From Enterococcus alishanensis (lineage in GTDB: Bacteria; Bacillota; Bacilli; Lactobacillales; Enterococcaceae): a stretch of 64,000 nt of DNA. The translations under genes were made by a program, and so were the position numbers. The notes beneath the pieces are model-generated. The model was not told the DNA's origin. It was given only the letters and a program-made list of their open reading frames with translations, and did no database searches. Where the stretch lies: positions 62,001 to 126,000 of the forward strand of contig NZ_JAHUZB010000006.1 in assembly GCF_019218635.1 (NCBI RefSeq), written 5' to 3'. Shown piece after piece: positions 45,811 to 53,856 of the stretch. The stretch's first letter is position 1, and each line of letters begins with the position of its first letter.

Positions 45811-46477
45811 CTAGTTCATCCTCCAACTCTTCTTGAATATACTGCAATGGTAAACCGAGGTCCACATTGTCAGCAGCATAATGGCTCTCAGAAACATTGT
45901 TCTGATAATCTTTGATAATGATATGCAACATGATTTCCGGATGTCTCAAGTTAACCTTTTCAATATTTTCTCGTGATTTAAAGAAAGCATTAATAAAAAT
46001 TTGCTTCGGAACGTGCCGGCCTTCAGCCAGTTCCCGATTTTTCGTAAATTCCCAAGCAACCTTGGGATCTTGGTAAACATAGAAAATTGTAATGCTATAG
46101 TTTCTTTTTAAAGCACTAGTAATATTTTTTTCAGCGCTTAATACCGCAAACGTGGCATCCAGAATAAACGAATAGCCGTTTTCCAAAACATATTTCAGAG
46201 ATTGCTCAACTAACCACGAAGCCGCTTATTGAAAAAGACTAGAATTTTTGCCATTATAGTCAGGAAATTGTGCTCTAAAGTAATCTGTATCAATCACCAC
46301 ATAATTAGCATAGTTTTCTGCTAAACCAGCCGCAACTTCGGTCTTGCCTGCTCCAGGGCTGCCCGCCATAAAAATTGCATCCTTTTTATTTTTAGGTGAT
46401 TTGCCATCAATAATTTTGCGAATAAAAAAATCCTTGTGTTCTTTTGCATAGTCCAAATAAATATCTCTATTCTCCAA
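45803..46477 (-). pseudogene. Zeta-toxin-family kinase gene interrupted by a stop codon
   Basis: Two pieces in the same frame: an N-terminal piece with Walker A FMAGSPGAGKTEVAAGLA and IDTDYFRAQFPDYNG, ending SSLFQ then TAA (46226-46228); and a C-terminal piece resuming AASWLVEQSLKYVLENGY...LDATFAV and EFTKNRELAEGRHVPK. Together they make a 224-codon zeta-like protein; zeta toxins phosphorylate UDP-N-acetylglucosamine. A single CAA-TAA-GCG context suggests a point mutation (AAA to TAA). TTG at 46477 with AAGGTGG is the likely start. No epsilon-type antitoxin gene is adjacent. Confidence 0.8.
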
Positions 46478-46544
46478 AGCTAAACCACCTTCTTTCACTG
46501 CATTTATGCTTATTATAAGGCATTTCAAAAGTAAAGTCAGTAAC

Positions 46545-47759
46545 TTACGTCGTGAGAGGATCCGCTACACAAGCATGTGAATTATAAATCATCTCAAAGA
46601 GTCTCATTTTCTTTTCTGTAGCTGATACGGGTTCAAGTTTCATCATCTTTTCAATTTCTCCAACAGAATCCCTTATCTCAAGTTCCCCGTTGGTCGCTGC
46701 AATATCCAATCGCATAAATCCTTCCTCTCGTTCCATGATAATCACATTCTGCCAGAATATTTCCATTGTCCTATACCAGTAGCTTTCCAAATTTTTAATT
46801 GGATTATCCTTCGTCTCATACTCTTTTTTCTTGAAAATGAGCCACTTGACCTTTTTCTCAATCTCTTGATCCCAGATTTCGCCATAAATTGGCAGAGTAT
46901 TATAGATTCCTTTATCTCGGTATACTTTATCCTTAAAATTCTCGACTTTCTTTTTCGTTTCAAAAATAATATCAAGAAATCTTTTCGTTACTTTGAAATC
47001 TCCAAACAAGCTAAGCAAACGAACGGTCTCCTCTGTGAGGAACAGACGATTATATCCTTCGACGAATGAAAATGGTAGTTTTTGCTCAGAGAGAACTTGC
47101 TGGAATTCCGTTGCATTAGTTGTTGCTTTAATTGGTTGCTCTAATGTCTTATTCTTTAAAAGATTCTTATTCGGGTTCGTATCACGAGGGGGTACTCCCT
47201 CGTCAGATGAGGGGCTCGTTTTACGAGGGGGGATTGAGTGCTCATTGTCAGTATCCATAGCTACAAAAAATTTTACTTTAATAGTTCGATTATCATATTC
47301 GATAAAATCATACATAGTGGTGTAATCTGTTCCCTCAATTAATCCTTCAAGGCTGCGCTCGACCCACTTATCCCTGCCATCAACTGGAGTTAATCTTTCC
47401 CATAGATAATCCACTTCATAGATATCAAATTGATTAATGAAAATTCGAGAAGGCTTTCCTGGCACAGCTTCCTCTTCAATAAGTTGATTATCTAACAACA
47501 ATTTCTTTAAGGAACGACAGCGGGTTTCTTTTACACCTAATTGGCTAGATAAGCTGCCGTTAGTAAAATGAATATAGACCTCCCCTTTTTCATTATAAAG
47601 AGAATTCTTGTAGCTTAAGTTTTCCCGATTATTCATCAACATATAGGCATACTTTGCCTCTAAGGGGAGTTCAAAGTATTTTGAGACTTCCCGCTGAAAC
47701 TCATTAAAAAATGGTGTAAAGTTTTGTAATTCACCATCACGGACAGTTTTTCTAGCCAT
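46545..47759 (-). CDS. repA: RepA_N-family replication initiator
   Basis: 404 aa. Residues about 10-100 form the RepA_N winged-helix domain (FFNEFQREVSKYFELPLEAK, YAYMLMNNRENLSYKNS, VYIHFTNGSLSSQLGVKETR, LLLDNQLIEE). The rest is less conserved, with a linker (about 175-200) encoded by repeat-rich DNA. RepA_N initiators drive theta replication of many enterococcal plasmids, and the origin usually lies within the gene. ATG at 47759 after AAGGAG. Its presence suggests that the island can replicate after excision or arose by fusion with a plasmid. Confidence 0.85.
   Translation of the reverse strand: MARKTVRDGELQNFTPFFNEFQREVSKYFELPLEAKYAYMLMNNRENLSYKNSLYNEKGEVYIHFTNGSLSSQLGVKETRCRSLKKLLLDNQLIEEEAVPGKPSRIFINQFDIYEVDYLWERLTPVDGRDKWVERSLEGLIEGTDYTTMYDFIEYDNRTIKVKFFVAMDTDNEHSIPPRKTSPSSDEGVPPRDTNPNKNLLKNKTLEQPIKATTNATEFQQVLSEQKLPFSFVEGYNRLFLTEETVRLLSLFGDFKVTKRFLDIIFETKKKVENFKDKVYRDKGIYNTLPIYGEIWDQEIEKKVKWLIFKKKEYETKDNPIKNLESYWYRTMEIFWQNVIIMEREEGFMRLDIAATNGELEIRDSVGEIEKMMKLEPVSATEKKMRLFEMIYNSHACVADPLTT
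47181..47233. repeat. Iteron-like repeats inside repA, candidate origin of replication
   Basis: ACGAGGG-type 8-10-bp units occur about four times in 53 bp, in both orientations: ACGAGGGGG (47184), TCCCTCGT (47196), GATGAGGGGC (47207) and ACGAGGGGGG (47223). GC-rich G-runs stand out from the AT-rich gene. RepA_N plasmids carry their origin iterons at this relative position in rep. Confidence 0.55.
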
Positions 47760-47780
47760 AATAAACACGCTCCTTCCATA

Positions 47781-47810
47781 AAAAAAGAGATAGGCGACGT
47801 CACCTATCTC
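47781..47810 (-). terminator. Near-palindromic terminator upstream of repA
   Basis: Minus strand: GAGATAGG(T)GACGTC(G)CCTATCTC followed by TTTTTTT. It separates the small genes at 47861-48511 from repA and lies within 30 bp of the repA start, so it may regulate repA by attenuation. Confidence 0.7.
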
Positions 47811-47860
47811 AGAAAAATATTTTTCAATTTTTGATTTGCAGTTTAGTAGTAAAAATGATT

Positions 47861-48007
47861 TTATTTATAGTATCGATTATTTCTACTCGCAATTATTTTT
47901 GCGTTCTTTTCAACGTCATATGCCTTTTCAGCATCTTTAAATAAGATTCCTTGCCCTGATTCAACAACGACATAAACACCTTGAATTTCTGCCATTGAAG
48001 CCAACAT
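47861..48007 (-). CDS. Small 48-aa protein coupled to plasmid-type genes
   Basis: Sequence begins MLASMAEIQGVYVVVESGQG and ends SRNNRYYK. Its ATG overlaps the stop codon of the upstream gene (TAATG), so it should be translationally coupled. A second Met at residue 5 is an alternative start. The beta-strand-like VYVVVES then ILFKDAEKAYDVEKNA looks like a small folded protein. Function unknown. Confidence 0.5.
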   Translation of the reverse strand: MLASMAEIQGVYVVVESGQGILFKDAEKAYDVEKNAKIIASRNNRYYK

Positions 48008-48237
48008 TATTTGAGACACGCCACATAATTTTTCAATTGATGTGCCAATTTTTTTCTGGATACGAACCTCAGAAAGTACATATCTAATTTTCTTATTAGC
48101 TCATCTTCACCGGAATAATGAGCCAACATTTTCTCCAATATTTTACCTTCAGAGGTTTTATCCAACCAGGCAAACTCTTTCACTTTGGCAATAAATTCCT
48201 CTGATACATAGTAATTCTTTTTTCGATTATTATTCAT
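48007..48237 (-). CDS. Small ribbon-helix-helix-like protein (76 aa)
   Basis: Starts MNNNRKKNYYVSEEFIAKVK at ATG 48237 with AAAGGGGAAAA upstream, one base after the previous gene's stop. YYVSEEFIAKVKEFAWLDKTSEGKIL has the strand-helix-helix pattern of small plasmid DNA-binding or copy-control proteins. The C terminus is basic. Longer in-frame starts run into the preceding gene and are rejected. Its specific role is not known. Confidence 0.6.
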   Translation of the reverse strand: MNNNRKKNYYVSEEFIAKVKEFAWLDKTSEGKILEKMLAHYSGEDELIRKLDMYFLRFVSRKKLAHQLKNYVACLK

Positions 48238-48238
48238 G

Positions 48239-48511
48239 CTAATTTTCCCCTTTCCCAGAAAAATTTCTCGATGATAGAAAAGTAGTAATCGCTCCAGTAA
48301 CTTGCTCAACGGTCCATTGTTGCATCTGGTTATATTGACTAACGAGTAGCTGATATCTGATTTCAGTTTCAAATGAGTACTGTTCATGGGCAATCTGTTC
48401 AATCATCTCCTGCATGAAATCCTGTCGACTTTCGTAGCCTTTTTTCTTTGCTAAACTGGATAATTCTGCCAGTGTTCCATCCTTTAATTTACGAACTTTT
48501 AATTCTTCCAT
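48239..48511 (-). CDS. Small ribbon-helix-helix-like protein (90 aa)
   Basis: MEELKVRKLKDGTLAELSSL then AKKKGYESRQDFMQEMIEQ gives a short strand followed by two helices, as in CopG/Arc repressors. The C-terminal half is helical and Gln-rich. First gene of a three-gene unit (48511 to 47861) ahead of repA, which fits a copy-control or partition accessory role. ATG after AGGAG. Confidence 0.6.
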   Translation of the reverse strand: MEELKVRKLKDGTLAELSSLAKKKGYESRQDFMQEMIEQIAHEQYSFETEIRYQLLVSQYNQMQQWTVEQVTGAITTFLSSRNFSGKGEN

Positions 48512-49186
48512 AGTGATTTAATCTCCTATTATTTTGAAATTTTGATTTTATTTTGATCTTGATTCTTCGCGTTTTATTGTCATTGACCCCAACATTTTTC
48601 GAGAGATATTATGTGCTAATTTGTTAATACTCCCGGTACAATAAGGTGGCCAGATAAATCCAGAGCAAAGAAAAAAGCCGCCTATTTTGGCGACTCATTG
48701 GTGTAACTATTTGTCTAAGGCATCTGCTTTAGTCTGTCGATACTCATCTTTGATTCTGATTGTAATGGAGTTTATCTCTCAACTATACTAGTCGTTTTAG
48801 CTTACTTACTGTCTCAGTATTTGCTAGTTTAGCCATTGGTAATGATCGTTTCTTTGAGCATCTTCTCTACAGCTTGCTTGTTGATTTTTTGCATTCTCTC
48901 TGTCGCTCCTGTTTTAGTGTAAGAGCATAAGGGAGATTGGGTCCAGTCCAGACAAGCTGTCCCACCTTGCAGCGCAAGGCATCTCTCAGGGACCTGGCTT
49001 AGTGTTTTTCCGACCTATTTCCTACCTAAAATCGCCCGGTTTTCGCTACAAGAGGGGTTGGTTTTCGACCTAATAAATCAAGTGTTTTGGGATAATAAAC
49101 TTTCAATATTTTCAACATTTAAGTCGTTTATTATGGAGAGAAAAACACTCAACTGAATTACCTAGGCATTTTTGCGATTAAACAAT
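48512..49186. other. 675-bp non-coding region with hairpins, possible plasmid or transfer cis region
   Basis: Contains a minus-strand terminator (48668-48695, AGTCGCC / GGCGGCT then TTTTTT), a GC-rich hairpin CCTTGC-AGC-GCAAGG (48965-48979) enclosed by GGTCC / GGACC (48940-48994), and a long interrupted palindrome at 49081-49149 (AGTGTTTT...ATAATAAAC / GTTTATTAT...AAAACACT). The middle part (48930-49060) is richer in GC than its surroundings. No gene seen. These may be an origin of transfer or replication control site; unproven. Confidence 0.4.
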
Positions 49187-51181
49187 TTAGTTAGCTAGTG
49201 TAAACGTTTCTTCTGAGATTTTTATGGCTTCTAAGATATCGTTATCGTCAATAGTTTTCCTATTTGACAATACTTCCTCAACAGCCGTCTCAATAAAAGC
49301 TTCTCTTGCATGTGTTCTACTTCCTAAAGCATCTATTTGCCGAAACATATCTTTCAATTTGCTCTCAAGTTTCTTATCAAATATTTTTTCTTGGACTGTA
49401 ACAAATTCCTGATCACTTAGCCCAATGGACATTACAACATCAATGTACTCTTCTTTCAATTGTGCAAACATTTCCACTCTATCATCTTGAATGAAATTAT
49501 CCATGATTCTCTTTGAAGCAATACTGCCAGCAATACCACCTATGACTCCCGCTGTTGCCCCTACAATTGCTCCAGCAACATTTCCAGCACCGGGAACGAC
49601 CGAACCCAGTAAAGCTCCTGCACCAGTACTTGATGCTACCCCCGCTACAAATCCACCACCAGCGACTAAAGAATTTTTTAATAATTGTTGACTCGATATT
49701 CGCCCAGTCAATGTATTTAGCATACTCGGTGCAATAACTATCGCAAAAGAAATAACCATACTTGAACGTTTAGCAACCGTTTCTGCAAGCACCTTTTTCC
49801 CAGCTTGATTAGCAATTTGTGCAGTCATCATCTTGGCAAATTGTTGTGAACCTGCATAAACAATAGTTCCCATAATCAGAGTTTTACCCCCTGATTGTAA
49901 TGCAGCTATTGCTGCATCTTTTGTTTCTACACCTGACCATTTTGCCTGAGCAAAAGTTATTACAAAACTAATTCCTGCAATTGGTAAACTCTGAACAGCA
50001 CCATCTATAGCATCATATTTTAAGGAAACTATATTGCCCCCTTTTGCTATTAGTTTTGCCTCTTGATAAGTAACATTCCCCTTGCGAATTATTTTGCTTG
50101 CATCTTTGGGATTATCATATCCTTTAACTTTTCCTTCAGAAATGCGTTGCTCCATTATTTTCACTGCTTCATTGTATTGGTCTTTGGGAACTTCTAATTG
50201 CATTCCTCCATAACGGTATTGACCTCCATCTGATTTTTTAGCAAATGCCGCATTTACCGAGTTTCTGGCACTATTGCAATATTTAGTTTGAATAAAATCC
50301 AATCCAACAACTCTATCTGCACCGTTTTTTGCATTATTCTGTCCAACCTGTTCAACCTTAGAAAAAGGATGTTTGATACTATCTATAAGATTATTTGCGT
50401 ATTCCGCCGCATGCCCATGTCCCATATTTGCACTTACAATAGAATTTATTTGTTTCTCATGTAAATGATCTCCTAATCCTGTATATATCGAACTCGCAGC
50501 ACCAATTGATGCAGCAAAATTAAACTGTTCTGATGTATTTCCAAACTCTTTTAAATCTTGGGATAGCTTTTTTCTGATATCACCTGTCTTCAAATCATTG
50601 GTATATCCTGTATCAATTATACCCTGTATACCATCTGCTAACGCCTGAGCAAATAAGACATTATTTCCTAAATTAATCCTTTTAGATCTCCCATTGAAGT
50701 ATAAAAATTTTAGTTCAGAGCTTTCTGAACTGATCTTTACTTTCCACAACCCCTCAAAAGGTAACATGATATTGATTGTTTTAAATTCCTTTGTATTATC
50801 CTCTTTTTCTTCTAGTTGTTCATTGAAAAAGAGACCATCTTGGGTAAGTAAAAGACCATACTCTTGAAACTCAAGCTCTGTTTTACTACGAATTGGAGAA
50901 TAACCAAAAAAGTCTAAATCTTCAGCCGCAGTTTTTTCATTAAACGAATCTACAGAATTTATAAACCACTTGGCTCTACCGTATGGCAAAGTCTCACCAC
51001 TCAATGAAAAAGCATTCTCTCCAAGCTTTATCAGCAAATCTCTTATGATAGACTGATCATAATCGTGTGTACCTTCAATTCTTTTCTTCCAATTAAGATA
51101 GCTGATAAAATCAATTATGTGTTCTCTAAATAAAATACCTATAAGTCCAACAACAATAATCGTGAGTAGCAAAACTGACAT
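49187..51181 (-). CDS. Large membrane-anchored protein of unknown function (664 aa)
   Basis: Seen: an N-terminal helix VLLLTIIVVGLIGILF (residues 3-18); a soluble part to about 370, with ANMGHGHAAEYANNLIDSI and GADRVVGLDFIQTKYCNSAR followed by YRYGGMQLEVPKDQYNEAV; then hydrophobic, Gly/Ala-rich segments (about 385-550, including a glycine-zipper-like AGNVAGAIVGATAGVIGGIAG); then a charged helical tail. I do not recognise a named family, although the GADR...IQTKY block looks familiar from uncharacterised accessory-region proteins. Placed at the island edge it could be a defence effector or envelope protein. ATG after AAGGAG. Confidence 0.6.
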   Translation of the reverse strand: MSVLLLTIIVVGLIGILFREHIIDFISYLNWKKRIEGTHDYDQSIIRDLLIKLGENAFSLSGETLPYGRAKWFINSVDSFNEKTAAEDLDFFGYSPIRSKTELEFQEYGLLLTQDGLFFNEQLEEKEDNTKEFKTINIMLPFEGLWKVKISSESSELKFLYFNGRSKRINLGNNVLFAQALADGIQGIIDTGYTNDLKTGDIRKKLSQDLKEFGNTSEQFNFAASIGAASSIYTGLGDHLHEKQINSIVSANMGHGHAAEYANNLIDSIKHPFSKVEQVGQNNAKNGADRVVGLDFIQTKYCNSARNSVNAAFAKKSDGGQYRYGGMQLEVPKDQYNEAVKIMEQRISEGKVKGYDNPKDASKIIRKGNVTYQEAKLIAKGGNIVSLKYDAIDGAVQSLPIAGISFVITFAQAKWSGVETKDAAIAALQSGGKTLIMGTIVYAGSQQFAKMMTAQIANQAGKKVLAETVAKRSSMVISFAIVIAPSMLNTLTGRISSQQLLKNSLVAGGGFVAGVASSTGAGALLGSVVPGAGNVAGAIVGATAGVIGGIAGSIASKRIMDNFIQDDRVEMFAQLKEEYIDVVMSIGLSDQEFVTVQEKIFDKKLESKLKDMFRQIDALGSRTHAREAFIETAVEEVLSNRKTIDDNDILEAIKISEETFTLAN

Positions 51182-51626
51182 ATACCATTCTCCTTTTCAA
51201 AACCAACTATAAAATAATTCGTCTAATTAATGCTTCTTTAATCATGATATAGACTGCCCTACATAGTCTCTTTTTCAATATTTACAATGTTCGACATAAG
51301 TTAGAAATATGCTTGTCAACTATCAACCTATACATAAAATTGATTATGGTCACAATTTTACCATAATCAATTTAAGTATGGGAATATGCATTTTGTTTGA
51401 GTAATGAGTAATTTTGAACAAAGTAGAAAAGGGAATAATTACATACATTATCCTCTTGAACATTGAAGTTCGGTATTTAATTTGCATAGATTTTTCCAGC
51501 TCAGATTAATTTCCGTTACACCACAATTGCACTTTATTTTTTAATTATATCGTTTTATACGCTTTATATGGCTTGATAAATTTTAATATTAAAGCATTTC
51601 ACTCCATATTACCCACCAGAAAAATT
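51182..51626. other. 445-bp non-coding right end of island
   Basis: AT-rich, no gene. Holds a perfect 14-bp inverted repeat with 9-base spacer (AAATTGATTATGGT at 51337-51350 and its complement at 51360-51373) and a copy of ATTGCAC (51526-51532) matching the left-end repeats. The inverted repeat is about 160 bp upstream of the 664-aa protein gene and may be an operator or an insulating hairpin. Confidence 0.4.
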
Positions 51627-51638
51627 GAGTGGGAATAA
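51627..51638 (+). repeat. attR core, 12-bp direct repeat
   Basis: GAGTGGGAATAA, identical to the guaA 3' end at 32424-32435 and in the same orientation. It marks the right boundary of the island; typical core genes resume 180 bp later. Confidence 0.85.
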
Positions 51639-51734
51639 AACAACAACATAGTATGAATAGAAAATACCGATAAGCAAGCATTCCTACCGTCTTGAACGCT
51701 TGTTATTCCTTAAAATCAGATATCCCCTATCTTT

Positions 51735-51762
51735 CCCCCACCAAATTTTTGGTGGGGTTTTT
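51735..51762 (+). terminator. Plus-strand terminator, probably the original guaA terminator
   Basis: CCCCACCAAA / TTTGGTGGGG followed by TTTTT on the plus strand only. No plus-strand gene now lies before it; it would sit about 100 bp after guaA if the island were removed. Confidence 0.7.
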
Positions 51763-51776
51763 ACAGTTCTTAAACA

Positions 51777-51809
51777 CTAAAAAATACCACCAGCTCCCAC
51801 TGATGGTAT
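51777..51809 (-). terminator. Terminator of the agu operon
   Basis: Minus-strand stem ATACCATCAG / CTGGTGGTAT, 6-base loop, followed by TTTTT, seven bases after the carbamate kinase stop codon. Confidence 0.8.
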
Positions 51810-51815
51810 CTCCAT

Positions 51816-52748
51816 TTAATTTTTAATCGCTGTACCGCTTGTTCCGTTAATAGCTTCAGTTGCTTGTTCTAGTGAAGCGATGATGGCTTTGCGGCCGTCT
51901 TTTGATTCGGCGAAATCAATTGCGGCTTCGACTTTTGGTAACATGCTGCCGGGGGCGAATTGATTTTCTGCGATATATGCTTTCATTTGAGGGACGTTTT
52001 CTTCAATCAGAGCTTTTTGATTTTCTTTACCGAAGTTAACAAAAACATGATCGACAGCCGTTAGAATAATAAAGATATCTGCATCGATTAAGGCAGCCAT
52101 TTTTGCGGCAGCAAAATCTTTGTCAATCACGGCATCGATTCCTTGGTAGCGAGTACCTTGATACTGCACTGGAATGCCGCCACCACCACAAGCAATTACT
52201 ATATGGCCCGCTTCGACTAACGTTTTTAGACTCATTTTTTCATAAATATCGACTGGTTTTGGTGAAGCCACCATTCTGCGCCAACCGCGACCAGCATCTT
52301 CTTTATAAACATCACCGGTTTCGGTCATAATTTTTTGCGCTTCTTCTTCTGAGTAATAACCACCGATGGGTTTAGTTGGATTTGAAAAAGCTGGATCAGC
52401 CGGATCTACGACAACTTGGGTCAACATTGAGATGACTGGCACCTCTTTTAAATCTCGGGCCACTAATTCTTCGTCGATTGCTTGTTGTAAATGATAGCCG
52501 ATGTAGCCTTGACTCATCGCTGTACATTCGGGAAAAGGCATGATTTTTTCTGGGTCGTCAGCGTTGGCTTTTTCAAATGCTAGACGAATTTGTCCGACTT
52601 GCGGACCATTGCCATGGGCAATCACGACTTGATGACCAGCAATAATTAAATCAGCGATTGATTTTGCGGCTAATTCTGCTTTGGCTAATTGTTCATTCGC
52701 TGAATTGCCCAGCGCGTTGCCTCCTAAGGCGATAACTACTTTTGCCAT
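51816..52748 (-). CDS. aguC: Carbamate kinase of the agmatine deiminase pathway
   Basis: 310 aa; makes ATP and CO2/NH3 from carbamoyl phosphate and ADP. Seen: VVIALGGNALG at the N terminus, AHGNGPQVGQI, CGGGGIPV, and DAVIDKDFAAAKMAALIDAD. Last gene of aguBDAC, so it closes the fermentative route from agmatine to putrescine plus ATP. ATG 52748 is preceded by GGAGG; longer frame extensions into aguA are rejected. Confidence 0.94.
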   Translation of the reverse strand: MAKVVIALGGNALGNSANEQLAKAELAAKSIADLIIAGHQVVIAHGNGPQVGQIRLAFEKANADDPEKIMPFPECTAMSQGYIGYHLQQAIDEELVARDLKEVPVISMLTQVVVDPADPAFSNPTKPIGGYYSEEEAQKIMTETGDVYKEDAGRGWRRMVASPKPVDIYEKMSLKTLVEAGHIVIACGGGGIPVQYQGTRYQGIDAVIDKDFAAAKMAALIDADIFIILTAVDHVFVNFGKENQKALIEENVPQMKAYIAENQFAPGSMLPKVEAAIDFAESKDGRKAIIASLEQATEAINGTSGTAIKN

Positions 52749-52758
52749 TTGCTTCCTC

Positions 52759-53856
52759 CTAAATTTTTGGTTGTTGTTGAGTGATGCAGTGGATATTTCC
52801 GCCACCGTATACTACTTCGACGGTATTGACGCCCACGATTTTTCTATCGGGGAACATTGCTTGGACTTGTTTTAAAGCCACCGCATCATTAACATCACCA
52901 TATTGCGGTACAAGGACACCATCGTTAGTAATCAAGAAATTCATGTAAGAAGCAATACAAATGTCGCCATCTTCACGTGGCATCGTGCCTTCAACATAAT
53001 CAATCTTAAAATCGCCTTTGATTGTGACGTTTTCTACTGGGCAAACTAATTTATGAACTTTTAATTTACGACCTTTGGCATCGGTCATTTCAATTAAACG
53101 ATTATAAGCGTCTTGGGCTGCTGCGTAAAATGGAGAGTTTTCATCTTCGGTGTAGATACACGCAACTTCACCTGGTGCTACAAAACAAGCGACATCATCA
53201 ATATGTCCATTGGTTTCATCTGGATCGATGCCATCTTTTAACCATAAAACTTTTTCTACATTCAAGTATTCTTTTAACATCTCTTCAATTTGTTCTTTGT
53301 TCATATGTGGATTGCGTCCTTCAGAAAGTAAACACATTTCAGTGGTTAAGACTGTGCCTTGACCATCCACGTGAAACGATCCACCTTCTAAAACAAAACC
53401 TTCCGTCCGATAAGAATCGACTTTTTCAATTTCAGTAATTTTTTGAGCTACTAAATCATCTTGATCCCATGGGAAATATAAACCATCGACTAAACCACCC
53501 CAAGCATTAAATACCCAATCGTTAGCACGAAGTTCTCCTTGGCCGTTGACTAGAAAAGTTGGTCCACAATCCCGAACCCAAGCGTCGTTACTAGACATTT
53601 CGTACACAGAAATATTTGCTGGCAATTGGCGGCGAGCATTTTGGAATTGTTGTTGCGAAACCACCACGTTCATCGGTGTGAATTCACTAATAGCTTTGGC
53701 TACATCTACAAAAGCTTCTTGTACTGGTTTGGCACCATCGCGCCAATTATCAGGACGCTCAGGCCAAATCATCCATACTTTTTCTTGCGGTTCAAATTCC
53801 GCTGGCATTCTAAACCCGTCTTGCTTCGGTGTTGATTTCACAATTCTCTTTGCCAT
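52759..53856 (-). CDS. aguA: Agmatine deiminase
   Basis: 365 aa; hydrolyses agmatine to N-carbamoylputrescine and ammonia. Seen: GFRMPAEFEPQEKVWMIWPE, SNDAWVRDCGPTFLVN, EGGSFHVDGQGTVLTTEMCLL, a catalytic His in ETNGHIDDVACF and the nucleophile Cys in YGGGNIHCITQQQP at the C terminus. ATG 53856 after GGAG; it overlaps the end of aguD by 47 bp. Confidence 0.95.
   Translation of the reverse strand: MAKRIVKSTPKQDGFRMPAEFEPQEKVWMIWPERPDNWRDGAKPVQEAFVDVAKAISEFTPMNVVVSQQQFQNARRQLPANISVYEMSSNDAWVRDCGPTFLVNGQGELRANDWVFNAWGGLVDGLYFPWDQDDLVAQKITEIEKVDSYRTEGFVLEGGSFHVDGQGTVLTTEMCLLSEGRNPHMNKEQIEEMLKEYLNVEKVLWLKDGIDPDETNGHIDDVACFVAPGEVACIYTEDENSPFYAAAQDAYNRLIEMTDAKGRKLKVHKLVCPVENVTIKGDFKIDYVEGTMPREDGDICIASYMNFLITNDGVLVPQYGDVNDAVALKQVQAMFPDRKIVGVNTVEVVYGGGNIHCITQQQPKI

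Larger units (their letters stand above)
32424..51638. mobile_element. guaA-integrated genomic island carrying a DISARM-like system
   Basis: The 12-bp sequence GAGTGGGAATAA ends guaA (32424-32435) and recurs in direct orientation at 51627-51638. A tyrosine integrase gene lies just inside the left repeat, which is the expected layout of a site-specific element; the 3' end of guaA is a known integration hotspot. One repeat to the next is 19,203 bp. Contents: integrase, DUF3173, drm genes, zeta-toxin relic, RepA_N gene with small coupled genes, and a large membrane protein. No relaxase, coupling protein or type IV secretion gene was seen. Confidence 0.88.

Noticed and set aside
46478-46545. Epsilon-type antitoxin upstream of the zeta-toxin relic
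   Set aside because: Only 67 bp separate it from repA, with no ORF of adequate size.
48238-48402. N-terminal extension of the 76-aa protein into the upstream gene
   Set aside because: It reads the upstream gene in another frame; a good ribosome binding site precedes the ATG at 48237.
32424-51638. Self-transmissible conjugative element
   Set aside because: No relaxase, coupling protein or VirB4-like ATPase could be found in any frame of the island.
51816-52748. Arginine deiminase operon (arcC)
   Set aside because: The neighbours are agmatine deiminase, putrescine carbamoyltransferase and an agmatine antiporter; no arcA is present.
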